Part shown: positions 1 to 6,609 of the stretch, piece after piece
Position numbering within the stretch: the first letter of the stretch is position 1
Layout of the letters: every line of letters begins with the position of its first letter
NCBI GenBank assembly: GCA_035500775.1
Contig: DATJWY010000312.1
Span: 1-14,671 of the forward strand
DNA from: DATJWY01 sp035500775
GTDB lineage: Bacteria > Pseudomonadota > Alphaproteobacteria > Acetobacterales > Acetobacteraceae
Length of the DNA: 14,671 bases
Direction of reading: 5' to 3'
Program-made: the position numbers and the translations under genes
Notes under the pieces: model-generated
What the model saw: the letters and a program-made list of their open reading frames with translations, nothing else
Database searches by the model: none
Told to the model about the DNA's origin: nothing

Positions 1-51
1 ACCGAAACGCTTGAGAAGCTCTATGATGCTGTCTTGTCGAACGGAAAATAA
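1..51 (+). CDS. C-terminal tail of an upstream gene (partial; possibly a glycosyltransferase)
   Basis: From base 1 a frame stays open for 16 codons and ends at TAA 49-51; it reads TETLEKLYDAVLSNGK. The window cuts off the rest, so the product cannot be identified. A short amphipathic helix with an L-x-x-L-Y pattern before a polar end is common at the C-terminus of GT4 glycosyltransferases, which would fit the glycan genes that follow. That is inference from a few residues only. The next gene starts 45 nt after this stop (ATG 97), or 6 nt after it if TTG 58 is used, so the two are probably cotranscribed. Confidence 0.4.
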   Translation, partial: TETLEKLYDAVLSNGK

Positions 52-96
52 CGGCGGTTGCGGTTCCACCGTTCCGGCAACGATGCCGAGTGCGCC

Positions 97-876
97 ATGA
101 GCGATGCGCAATCCGAGCGGCGATCGCCGATGGCGGTGGTGGTCGCGCATCCGGATGACGAAATCCTATGGCTCAGCTCGGTTGTCGCGTCCGCCGATCG
201 TATCGTGTTCTGTTTCGGCGATCCGTTCGAAAAGCCCAAAATGTCCGCGGCACGGCGGCAGGCGGTTGCCGCGCTGCCGTTGACCCGCCTTGTCGATCTC
301 AAGATGCCCGAGAGCGGCGCCGGATTTTCGGTCAATTGGGCCGATCCGCGGCCGACGTTCGCCGGTATCGAGATTACCGCTGCCGCGGCATGTGCGCGCT
401 ACGAAGCCAACTACCCGAAGCTGGTCGAGGCATTGCGATCGGCGCTCGCCGGTTGCCGCGATGTCTACACGCATAATCCCTGGGGCGAATACGGCCACGC
501 CGAGCACATCCAGGTTTACCGCGCCGTCGCGGCGCTGCAGGCCGAACTCGGATATACGATCTGGTTCTCCAATTATGTCAGCGCCAGGAGTTGGCCTCTG
601 GCCCGGCAATACGGCGGGCAGCCATGCTGGGCGCAGCGTCGCATGGTCCGGCCCGACCTGGCCACGGCACGCAGGCTCATGCGCGTGTACCAGCGCCACG
701 GCGCCTGGACCTGGACCCGATGCCACCGCTGGCCCGCGCATGAGACCGTCTATGGCCAGCCGCCCGCCGAAGATCCCGGCGCCCGCCACACGCTGTCGGG
801 GGAGTGGTTGCTGGATGTCGCCGGGCTGCGATGGTGGCCGCCGCCGTGGCGTGCGGCCCGCAGATGCCTGGGGTGA
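97..876 (+). CDS. PIG-L (LmbE-like) family N-deacetylase
   Basis: Predicted zinc-dependent deacetylase of the PIG-L/LmbE family, which removes acetyl groups from N-acetyl-glucosamine-type sugars (family members include MshB and the GlcNAc-PI and aminoglycoside-pathway deacetylases). Counted from ATG 97 (259 aa), the AHPDDE motif is at residues 17-22, giving His18 and Asp21 as zinc ligands and Asp20 as the likely base. GHAEH at 133-137 supplies His134 and the third ligand His137. Length is normal and there is no signal peptide, so it is probably cytoplasmic. The frame also stays open back to TTG 58, but those 13 residues look unlike the family and neither start has a good ribosome site; ATG 130, just before the motif, is another option. 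It precedes a radical SAM gene, and glycan genes follow. The substrate is unknown; an amino-sugar intermediate is inferred. Confidence 0.88.
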   Translation: MSDAQSERRSPMAVVVAHPDDEILWLSSVVASADRIVFCFGDPFEKPKMSAARRQAVAALPLTRLVDLKMPESGAGFSVNWADPRPTFAGIEITAAAACARYEANYPKLVEALRSALAGCRDVYTHNPWGEYGHAEHIQVYRAVAALQAELGYTIWFSNYVSARSWPLARQYGGQPCWAQRRMVRPDLATARRLMRVYQRHGAWTWTRCHRWPAHETVYGQPPAEDPGARHTLSGEWLLDVAGLRWWPPPWRAARRCLG

Positions 877-878
877 GC

Positions 879-962
879 GTGAAGCCGTTCCCGGAACTTT
901 CTTCCGGGGGGCGTGAATGCTACTACGACAAAATGCCCCTCGGGTCCCCGTTCTTATCCTGA
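879..962 (+). CDS. Possible 27-aa small ORF between the PIG-L and radical SAM genes
   Basis: A GTG two bases after the PIG-L stop opens 27 codons ending at TGA 960-962, 18 nt before the radical SAM ATG. A GGGGTGAG stretch just upstream could serve as a ribosome site. The C-terminal part reads GGRECYYDKMPLGSPF. It lies in the same frame as the radical SAM gene, so it is either a separate small peptide, the remnant of a longer N-terminus cut by one stop codon, or chance. I do not recognise the sequence, and a hairpin (890-908) lies inside it. Codon use is weak (CTT, TCT and TTA present). Position is the only support. Confidence 0.2.
   Translation: MKPFPELSSGGRECYYDKMPLGSPFLS
890..908 (+). terminator. 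Hairpin after the PIG-L gene
   Basis: Perfect 7-bp stem CCCGGAA / TTCCGGG around a CTTTC loop, 14 nt after the PIG-L stop. No T-run follows, so it could be a weak terminator, an attenuator or an mRNA-processing stem between the PIG-L and radical SAM genes. Confidence 0.3.
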
Positions 963-980
963 AGTCACCTTAAAACACAG

Positions 981-1976
981 ATGAGCGATAGTCCTATATC
1001 TCGCCGGCTCGAAAGCCTCGGTTCCGGCGCGCGGTTTCTGGCTCGGGCTATCGGGTCACGATACAACCCGCTCCTGGCTCAGGTCGTGGTAACGCGGCGT
1101 TGCAATCTGGCGTGCGGCTATTGCAATGAGTACGACGATTTCTCGCCTCCGGTCCCGCTGCAGGACCTCGTCGCCCGGGTCGATCATCTCGCGGCTCTGA
1201 AGACCGCGTCGATCACCTTCACAGGCGGCGAGCCGCTGCTGCATCCCGATCTTGATCAGATCATCCGCGTTGCCCGTGGGCACGGAATGATCGTGACCAT
1301 GATCACCAACGGCTTCCGCCTCAGCCTGGATTGGATCGAGCGGCTCAACGCGGCGGGTCTGCAGGGCATGCAGATCAGCATCGACAACCTCAAACCCGAT
1401 GAGGTGTCGATGAAAAGTCTGGCTTCGGTGGAGCGCAAGCTCGCATTGCTGTCGAAGCACGCCCGGTTCAAGGTGAACGTCAATTCCGTGCTCGGGGTCA
1501 GCGGCGAGCGCACGCAGGACGTGGTGACGGTGGCCGAAACCGCGGCGAAGTACGGTTTGCAGCACTCGGTGGGCGTGTTGCACGACCATACCGGCATGCT
1601 TAAGCCGCTCAGCCCGGCTCAGATGCAGGCCTATGAGCAGGTCACGAAGATTTCCCCGTCCGTGGTGCACGGCCTGAATTACTGGCTGTTCCAAAAGAAC
1701 CTCATGCACGGCCAGCCCAATAACTGGAAGTGCCGTGCCGGCGCGCGTTATCTCTACGTCACCGAGGACGGTAAGGTGCATTGGTGTTCGCAACAGCGCG
1801 GATATCCGGGAATCCCGTTGCTCGAATACACGCGCGAGGATATCCGCCGTGAATTCCACACCGAGAAATCCTGCAGCCCGACCTGTACGCTGAGCTGCGT
1901 ACACCAGATGAGCATGTTCGATCGCTATCGCGGCGCGCAGACGATTCCGGACCCGACTCCAGCCGCCGCGGGCTGA
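981..1976 (+). CDS. Radical SAM enzyme with SPASM/twitch-like C-terminal cysteines
   Basis: 331 aa. The radical SAM signature CNLACGYC (Cys41, Cys45, Cys48) binds the 4Fe-4S cluster that cleaves S-adenosylmethionine, and GGEP at 82-85 is the usual SAM-contacting motif. The C-terminal third has Cys251-x12-Gly264-x4-Cys269, which fits the start of the SPASM pattern CX9-15GX4C. It is followed by Cys298, Cys302 and Cys306 in a compressed CX3CX3C, so at least one auxiliary Fe-S cluster is likely. SPASM/twitch enzymes modify peptides, sugars (BtrN, NeoN types) or protein side chains. With a PIG-L deacetylase just upstream and a flippase and glycosyltransferase beyond, a sugar or glycolipid substrate is plausible, but a peptide cannot be excluded. 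The ATG is the first start after an in-frame TGA at 960; no clear ribosome site is visible. Cytoplasmic. Family assignment is firm; the reaction is unknown. Confidence 0.9.
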   Translation: MSDSPISRRLESLGSGARFLARAIGSRYNPLLAQVVVTRRCNLACGYCNEYDDFSPPVPLQDLVARVDHLAALKTASITFTGGEPLLHPDLDQIIRVARGHGMIVTMITNGFRLSLDWIERLNAAGLQGMQISIDNLKPDEVSMKSLASVERKLALLSKHARFKVNVNSVLGVSGERTQDVVTVAETAAKYGLQHSVGVLHDHTGMLKPLSPAQMQAYEQVTKISPSVVHGLNYWLFQKNLMHGQPNNWKCRAGARYLYVTEDGKVHWCSQQRGYPGIPLLEYTREDIRREFHTEKSCSPTCTLSCVHQMSMFDRYRGAQTIPDPTPAAAG

Positions 1977-1999
1977 TCCGAACGCGGATTGCAATATGG

Positions 2000-2024
2000 C
2001 GCGCGGCCGGGGACCGGCCGCGCG
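2000..2024. terminator. Bidirectional terminator between convergent genes
   Basis: Perfect 11-bp GC stem: 2000-2010 pairs with 2014-2024 around a 3-nt GGA loop. It sits between the radical SAM stop (1976) and the flippase stop (2035), which run toward each other. Neither side has a strong T-run, so termination would depend on the very stable stem, as is common in high-GC bacteria. Confidence 0.6.
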
Positions 2025-2034
2025 GATCCGTCGA

Positions 2035-3474
2035 TCACGCTGTCTGGTAAGGCTGGTACCGGGCGTGGAGGAACAGGCCGGCATAGGTCAGCGCCGTCGC
2101 GGCCAGGACGATGCCGATCTGGATCCTGGGATCGCTGCCGCCGACCGACAGGCGTGCCATCTTTACGAATGAAACCATGGCGCCGATGCCGATGAAGGGC
2201 GCGACGAAAGTCCGCGCGAGGTCTCCGGCACGAATGTCCCAGAGCCGCCGCAGGTAGCGGGTTCCCCAGGCCAGCAAGAGCGGATAGACGCCCAGCCAGA
2301 CCGCCGACACGGCGATGATCCCGGTTTGCGCATGGAAGCTGAGACCGGCGACCAGGATACCCCCGCTCAACAGCAGCAGTGTCATGGCCGACAGGCGTGC
2401 CGCCATTCCCGGGCGCCCGGACCCCATCATCACGGGAGTCAGCAGCTGTGACATCACGCGCAGGAGCGCTGCCGCCGCCAGCAGTTTGAGCGGCAAGGCA
2501 GCCGCGGCATAACTATTGCCCTGTTCATCGTGAATCAGCGCGGTGAGCGGATCGGCGATGAGCATCAGGCCCACCATCAGCGGAGCAACCAGGATCACAA
2601 GCCGGCGCAGCGCCCATGTCAGCGATTGCGCCAAATGATCCCTGACCGCCGATACGCGTGCAAAAACTGGCAGGGCGGTGCGGTTGACCAGCGTGCCGAC
2701 CGCCATCGCCGGCTCCATGGCGACATCGAACGCGACCCGATACACCGCGACCTGGGGCGCTCCGTAAAACCATCCGATCAGCAGGTAGGCGACATTCTTG
2801 AATATCTGCTCAAAGATGTTCGAAGCGGCGGCGCGCATCCCGAAGCGCACCAGCGGCGAGATCGCCGACATCTGAAACCGCAGCCCCGGCCGGAACGGCC
2901 TGGCCAGCAAGGCGCCGATCATGATGTAGAGGCCGCTGGCCGAATACCCGGCGACAAGGGCCCAGGCTCCGGCTCCCGCAACGGCAAGGCCCAGGCGCGT
3001 CAAGGCGGCGGCCAAGGTCGCGCACACATTGACGACCGCGATGCGCTCGTATTGCAGGTCCCGGTTCATGATCGCCAATGGGATCAGCGCGGCACCGACG
3101 AGGGGCTGCTTGGCCGCGACCGCGAGAAAATACGTCGCCATCCCGGCAACACCGTAGATCGCCTCGATCCAGGGGGCCGCAAGCAGGGTCAATCCGGCAA
3201 CCAATACCGCCGCGCCGACGACGTACCAGAACAGCGTATCGAGTTGAAGCTGGGAGACTGATTGGGCCTGCACCACGGCGTCGCTGGTGCCCAATCCATC
3301 AAATGCCTCAACGACCATACCGATCGAAACGACAAGCGAAGCGATGCCGACCTGCTGTTTGGTCAGAAACAACAGCACGGCCAGGATCGTCGAAAAATCG
3401 ATGACCTTGGCGATAATCGTCGCGCCGCCGAGCCAGTTGAAGCCGCGGCCCAGATGTCGTTGAGGGCTATCCAT
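2035..3474 (-). CDS. Polysaccharide flippase (Wzx/WzxC-like, MOP superfamily)
   Basis: 479 aa from ATG 3474. The protein is almost wholly hydrophobic, with a dozen or more predicted membrane segments split by short charged loops, as in lipid-linked oligosaccharide translocases. Features typical of the Polysacc_synt/WzxC group are the N-terminal GRGFNWLGGATIIAK segment, GLGTSDAVVQ after the second membrane segment, and the polar loop AIMNRDLQYERIA. It would move an undecaprenyl- or lipid-linked glycan across the inner membrane. The frame is open 30 codons further upstream, but that stretch is Pro/Arg-rich and overlaps the end of the glycosyltransferase gene. ATG 3474 leaves a 43-nt gap and starts at the family-like sequence. 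It is cotranscribed with the GT4 gene upstream. Specificity cannot be told from sequence. Confidence 0.88.
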   Translation of the reverse strand: MDSPQRHLGRGFNWLGGATIIAKVIDFSTILAVLLFLTKQQVGIASLVVSIGMVVEAFDGLGTSDAVVQAQSVSQLQLDTLFWYVVGAAVLVAGLTLLAAPWIEAIYGVAGMATYFLAVAAKQPLVGAALIPLAIMNRDLQYERIAVVNVCATLAAALTRLGLAVAGAGAWALVAGYSASGLYIMIGALLARPFRPGLRFQMSAISPLVRFGMRAAASNIFEQIFKNVAYLLIGWFYGAPQVAVYRVAFDVAMEPAMAVGTLVNRTALPVFARVSAVRDHLAQSLTWALRRLVILVAPLMVGLMLIADPLTALIHDEQGNSYAAAALPLKLLAAAALLRVMSQLLTPVMMGSGRPGMAARLSAMTLLLLSGGILVAGLSFHAQTGIIAVSAVWLGVYPLLLAWGTRYLRRLWDIRAGDLARTFVAPFIGIGAMVSFVKMARLSVGGSDPRIQIGIVLAATALTYAGLFLHARYQPYQTA

Positions 3475-3517
3475 GCGATCAGGCTCGCGAACAAAAGGGG
3501 GGCGTGGCGGTCCCGCT

Positions 3518-4789
3518 CTACGCGCGTTCAGCGGAAGAGGCGAGGGCGTCGGGCAAGATGGCATTGGGAGGCAGGACCCAGGATCGTTCGCGGACCAGAT
3601 GAACCATCCAGCGCCGCGACTGGCGCATCCAGGCGCGAAATTGCGTGCGGCCCCAGCTGCCGCGCTCTACGGGCGCTGACCGCAAACGGTCTGTGACAAT
3701 GTCGGCGATCTTGTGCGCGCGTGCGTCCCAGGTGAAATCGCGACTATCCGCCTGCGCCGTCGCGGCAAGCCGCGCCGCGAGTGCCGTGTCGCTGGTTAAC
3801 GCATTGATCCCGGCAACCAGCGAATCCAAGCAATCCGGGCGGCAGAGAAAAGCATTTTCCCCATGCTTCAGGACTTCCCGCACATCGGGTGTCTCGCCCG
3901 CCAGGATCGGGCGGCCCGAGGCCAGGTAAAAGAAGAGTTTCAGCGGCAGCACCGTCGAGCCGAATTCGGCCAATGGCTTCCAGGACGGCGGGATCAGCAA
4001 CACGTCCGCGGCAAAGACATATTGTCCGAGCGCTTCCGCTGGTTGCCAGGGGACGATCCGGATATTGGGGACGGCCCGCGCCATGGTTTCAATCGGGCCT
4101 TCTCCGTATGAGCCGACCAGAATGAACAAGAGATCCGGCAGCTTTTTCGCTGCCTCGATCACCAGGTTCAGCCCTTTCTTGTGATTGATGCGTCCCGTGT
4201 AGACAATTGTTTTCTGATCGGCGGAGACGCCGATTCTCTGCTTCGCGGTTTCCATCGGGATGGGAGTCTGCAAACGCCGCGGTTCGAAGCCGTTGTGGAC
4301 GCAGCGCAATTTGTCCGCCGGGATTCCGAGGTCCAGATACTTCTGTCTGGTGTAGTCGGAGTGACAGATGTTGAGCAGGAAGCGTCGGTTGCACATCAGG
4401 CGATAAAGCCAGAGTTGCAGCGGGGGTATCTGGTCGGGCCAGGGGCGATAATGATCGAACACAACGCGCTGTCCGAACAGCACGGCCATCCAGGCGACCC
4501 ACAGATTGCGCGTGTACACGAGATCGGCTTGCCGGAATTCTTTTCGGAAAATCACCGTCAAGCCGCAGAAAAAGTGCCGTAGCGCCGCCGGCCGAAGCGG
4601 TGCGCAGGCGCGGATCACAGGCATCCCGGCCAGTGTGCTGATCGCGTCGCGCTTGACGCTATCCGATACCGGTACGTGCAGCCATGACCGCGTGGTCAAA
4701 GGTGCAAGATATTTTGATGTCGTTACAAAAACTTCGGCGTCCGCCTCGGCGCTCGGCAGAGGGTTTTCAAAGGCAAAGAGAATTTTCAT
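3518..4789 (-). CDS. Glycosyltransferase family 4 (GT-B fold)
   Basis: 423 aa, typical GT4 length. The N-terminal Rossmann domain begins MKILFAFENPLP. The C-terminal donor domain has VHNGFEP (164-170), YTGRINHKKGLNLVIEA (197-213; the Arg/Lys pair that usually contacts the sugar-nucleotide phosphates) and EFGSTVLPLKLFFYLASGRP (275-294), the acidic motif region. It transfers a sugar from a nucleotide donor to a lipid-linked or glycan acceptor at the inner-membrane face; donor and linkage are unknown. It is first of two - strand genes, with the flippase 43 nt after its stop. The ATG has no good ribosome site, and the stop of the decayed antitoxin frame upstream overlaps it as ATGA. Its GC content is clearly lower than that of genes beyond 5.3 kb (for example 32 of 60 bases G/C in 4141-4200), which suggests transfer or a variable locus. 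Confidence 0.92.
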   Translation of the reverse strand: MKILFAFENPLPSAEADAEVFVTTSKYLAPLTTRSWLHVPVSDSVKRDAISTLAGMPVIRACAPLRPAALRHFFCGLTVIFRKEFRQADLVYTRNLWVAWMAVLFGQRVVFDHYRPWPDQIPPLQLWLYRLMCNRRFLLNICHSDYTRQKYLDLGIPADKLRCVHNGFEPRRLQTPIPMETAKQRIGVSADQKTIVYTGRINHKKGLNLVIEAAKKLPDLLFILVGSYGEGPIETMARAVPNIRIVPWQPAEALGQYVFAADVLLIPPSWKPLAEFGSTVLPLKLFFYLASGRPILAGETPDVREVLKHGENAFLCRPDCLDSLVAGINALTSDTALAARLAATAQADSRDFTWDARAHKIADIVTDRLRSAPVERGSWGRTQFRAWMRQSRRWMVHLVRERSWVLPPNAILPDALASSAERA

Positions 4790-4977
4790 TGGTGACCACA
4801 GGATAAATATAAACCGGCAACGCCGTTATCCGGCATCGTGGGCAGATCTTGCTGAATGGCGGGATCAATGATGGCGGGCGGCTCCCCTGGGAGGGACCGA
4901 TGAGGCTGCTTGGCTCGTTCGTGCCGTCTCTGCGTCACCCGGTCAGGTGCGTTCTTGATCGACAGGTTGACCGGCAT
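4786..4977 (-). pseudogene. Decayed ribbon-helix-helix (FitA/Arc-type) antitoxin
   Basis: From ATG 4977 the - strand reads MPVNLSIKNAPDRVTQRR, then HRSLPGEPPAIIDPAI. This follows the layout of FitA/Arc-type RHH antitoxins, which pair with VapC/PIN toxins: an MPVNLSIKN beta strand, a first helix, an HRSL turn and a second helix of GELLAII type. Positions that are normally Leu in the helices are Pro, Arg or His here (PGEPPAII where family members have a form like QGELLAII), which should prevent folding. After about residue 50 the family resemblance stops and the frame runs to TGA 4786-4788, overlapping the GT4 start as ATGA. No toxin gene is nearby. A GGAG remains 12 nt before the ATG. Family comparison is from memory; decay is inferred. 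Confidence 0.55.
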
Positions 4978-5128
4978 GGTTCTGATTTGGCTCCAGGACG
5001 GATGCCCGCCTAGCATGACTTCTGGTTGCGTTGCACCAAGCGATTTGGGCGGGGGAGCAGCGCGCACGCGCGTCCCCGCAGGGCTGGCCCGCGTGGGGGA
5101 GGCTGCATTCTCAAGGATTGGAAGGAGT
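4978..5128. other. Gap between antitoxin remnant and tRNA-Gln 3' end
   Basis: No credible gene. An imperfect GC stem at 5074-5099 (TCCCCGC, inner GGG/CCC, then GCGTGGGGA with one bulged base) lies about 30 nt beyond the tRNA 3' end and could terminate the tRNA transcript. No second copy of the tRNA 3' end was seen here or elsewhere in the window. Confidence 0.35.
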
Positions 5129-5202
5129 TGGCTGGGGGACCTGGATTCGAACCAAGGCTGCCCGGGTCAGAGCCGGGAGTTCTACCGCTAAACTATCCCC
5201 CA
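5129..5202 (-). tRNA. tRNA-Gln (anticodon CUG)
   Basis: On the - strand the full cloverleaf folds by eye. The acceptor arm is TGGGGGA / TCCCCCA. The D arm stem is GTTT/GAAC with AGCGGTA in the loop. The anticodon stem CCCGG/CCGGG encloses loop CTCTGAC, so the anticodon is CTG, reading CAG (Gln). A 4-nt variable loop is followed by T stem CTTGG/CCAGG with loop TTCGAAT. The discriminator is G and CCA is encoded (5131-5129). The U-A first acceptor pair is typical of bacterial tRNA-Gln. It is divergent from the ppx gene, and its 3' end faces the low-GC glycan region. Confidence 0.96.
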
Positions 5203-5241
5203 AACGTGGCCCGGTGTGCCGGAGCAACGTCGTGGGGGCGG

Positions 5242-5270
5242 CGGATAGCATGGTCTGTCGGGTCTGGCAA
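5242..5270 (-). promoter_or_regulatory. Candidate sigma-70 promoter of tRNA-Gln
   Basis: On the - strand TTGCCA (5270-5265) is followed after 17 nt by TATCCG (5247-5242), preceded by TGC as in an extended -10. The tRNA 5' end lies 39 nt further on. Spacing and -35 fit well; the -10 is only partly consensus. Confidence 0.45.
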
Positions 5271-5358
5271 CCACCCCGCGCGTCATGGCGGTAAAAACCT
5301 GCTTGCCCTGGCGGGCTTCCGGGGCAGAGAATGGAAGTTCGTTCCACGAGGTCCGTTC

Positions 5359-6396
5359 ATGGTCGACTGCGCCGGCCAGGTTCTGAACCAGCCCCCCCGT
5401 CCCGCCACTGGCGGGACGGCCTACGCCGCGCTCGACCTCGGCACCAATAATTGCCGCCTGCTGATCGGCACCCAGGCGGGCGATGGCTTCCGGGTGGTGG
5501 ACAGTTTCAGCCGCATCGTTCGCCTGGGCGAGGGGCTGCACCATACCGGCCGGCTCAGCGAGACGGCGATGGACCGTGCCATGGTCGCCCTGCATGCCTG
5601 TGCCGCGCGGCTGACGCGGCGCCCGGTGCGCGCCCTGCGCGCCATCGCCACCGAGGCCTGCCGCCGCGCCAGCAACGGCCCCGCCTTCCTCGCCCGCGTC
5701 CGCGATGAGACCGGGCTGCGCATCGACGTCATCTCCACCCGGGAGGAGGCGGAACTCGCGCTCGAAGGCTGCGCGCCCCTGCTGCGCACACCGGGCCGGC
5801 GCGCCTTGCTGTTCGATATCGGCGGCGGCTCCACCGAGCTTGCCTGGGTGCGGCTGGACGAGCGCGGTGGCCCGCATCTGATCGGCTATGACAGCCTGCC
5901 GGTCGGCGTCGTCACCCTCGCCGAGCGGTTCGGCGCCGAGGGGTTCGCCCCCGACGGATTCGAGGCGATGGTCGAGGATATCTCCTGCCGCCTCACCGCC
6001 TTCGAGCGGGTGCATTGCATCGCGCATGAGGCGCGGCTCGGCGGGGTGCACATGCTCGGCACCAGCGGCACGGTGACCACCCTGGCCGGGGTGGCGCTCG
6101 GTCTGCAACGCTACCGGCGTCCGCTGGTCGATGGCACGGTGCTGACCTGGGAGGCGACGGAGGCGGCGCTTGGCCTGCTGCGCGGGCTCGGCCGGGAGGG
6201 GCTGATGGACCATCCCTGCGTCGGGCCGGAGCGGGCGGATTTCGTCCTGCCCGGCTGCGCGATCTTCGAGGCGATCCGGCGCGCCTGGATGGTGCCGCAG
6301 GTGATCGTTGCCGATCGCGGGCTGCGCGAGGGCATGTTGCTGCGTATGATGCGCGAGAGCGATCGCGCCCGGGAGCGGCGGAGCCGCGCGCATTGA
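5359..6396 (+). CDS. ppx: Ppx/GppA family phosphatase (exopolyphosphatase / pppGpp phosphohydrolase)
   Basis: 345 aa of the ASKHA-fold Ppx/GppA family, which hydrolyses inorganic polyphosphate from its ends and/or converts pppGpp to ppGpp. AALDLGTNNCRLLI (23-36) is the first phosphate-binding motif; E130/E131 in ISTREEAEL is the catalytic Glu region; DIGGGSTEL (153-161) is the second phosphate motif; GTSGTVTTLAG follows near the C-terminal half. It corresponds to the short (about 350 aa) form lacking the extra C-terminal domains of E. coli Ppx. ATG 5359 is chosen because ACGAGG lies 7 nt upstream; the longer open frame would run through the tRNA-Gln gene. It precedes rlmE by 213 nt, a common alphaproteobacterial order. 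Sequence alone does not separate polyphosphatase from guanosine pentaphosphatase activity. Cytoplasmic. Confidence 0.9.
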   Translation: MVDCAGQVLNQPPRPATGGTAYAALDLGTNNCRLLIGTQAGDGFRVVDSFSRIVRLGEGLHHTGRLSETAMDRAMVALHACAARLTRRPVRALRAIATEACRRASNGPAFLARVRDETGLRIDVISTREEAELALEGCAPLLRTPGRRALLFDIGGGSTELAWVRLDERGGPHLIGYDSLPVGVVTLAERFGAEGFAPDGFEAMVEDISCRLTAFERVHCIAHEARLGGVHMLGTSGTVTTLAGVALGLQRYRRPLVDGTVLTWEATEAALGLLRGLGREGLMDHPCVGPERADFVLPGCAIFEAIRRAWMVPQVIVADRGLREGMLLRMMRESDRARERRSRAH

Positions 6397-6544
6397 CCGT
6401 CCCGCCCGGCCGGAGCAGATGCCGCTTTCGGTTCGGCTGTTTCCATCCGGGCCGATGCTGCTTTAAGAACGCCCTGGCTTCCCGCGGCATTGGCCACTCT
6501 GGCAAAGCCGCTTTGGGGCGCGCCGGAGCCCGGAGGGCGGTCCA

Positions 6545-6562
6545 GCCCCGTCCGGGCGGGGC
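6545..6562 (+). terminator. GC hairpin in the ppx-rlmE gap
   Basis: 6-bp stem GCCCCG / CGGGGC around TCCGGG, 48 nt before the rlmE start. No T-run follows. It may be a weak terminator for ppx or a stem in the rlmE leader. Nothing else was recognised in 6397-6609. Confidence 0.25.
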
Positions 6563-6609
6563 GGGGGCGGCGGCCCACCCGACACATTTTGAGACGGATC
6601 GACACCGCC

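Noticed and set aside
1056..2084. Open frame antisense to the radical SAM gene
   Set aside because: The sense frame has complete catalytic motifs. The antisense frame has none and runs through the terminator hairpin.
2530..3261. + strand open frames across the flippase gene
   Set aside because: Charged, Gln/Arg/Asp-rich products are typical of the strand opposite a membrane protein; the flippase frame explains the DNA.
1..5128. Second copy of the tRNA-Gln 3' end (att site)
   Set aside because: Reading the region on both strands showed no convincing repeat of bases 5129-5160; a single GGTTCGAA near 4280 is inside the GT4 gene and does not extend.
5026..5358. N-terminal extension of Ppx
   Set aside because: It would read through the tRNA-Gln gene on the opposite strand; a good ribosome site supports ATG 5359.
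5188..6393. Long - strand open frame opposite ppx (401 codons)
   Set aside because: It is antisense to a clear Ppx/GppA gene, rich in Arg/Ala/Pro/His/Gln and without any family motif. It arises from high GC codon bias.
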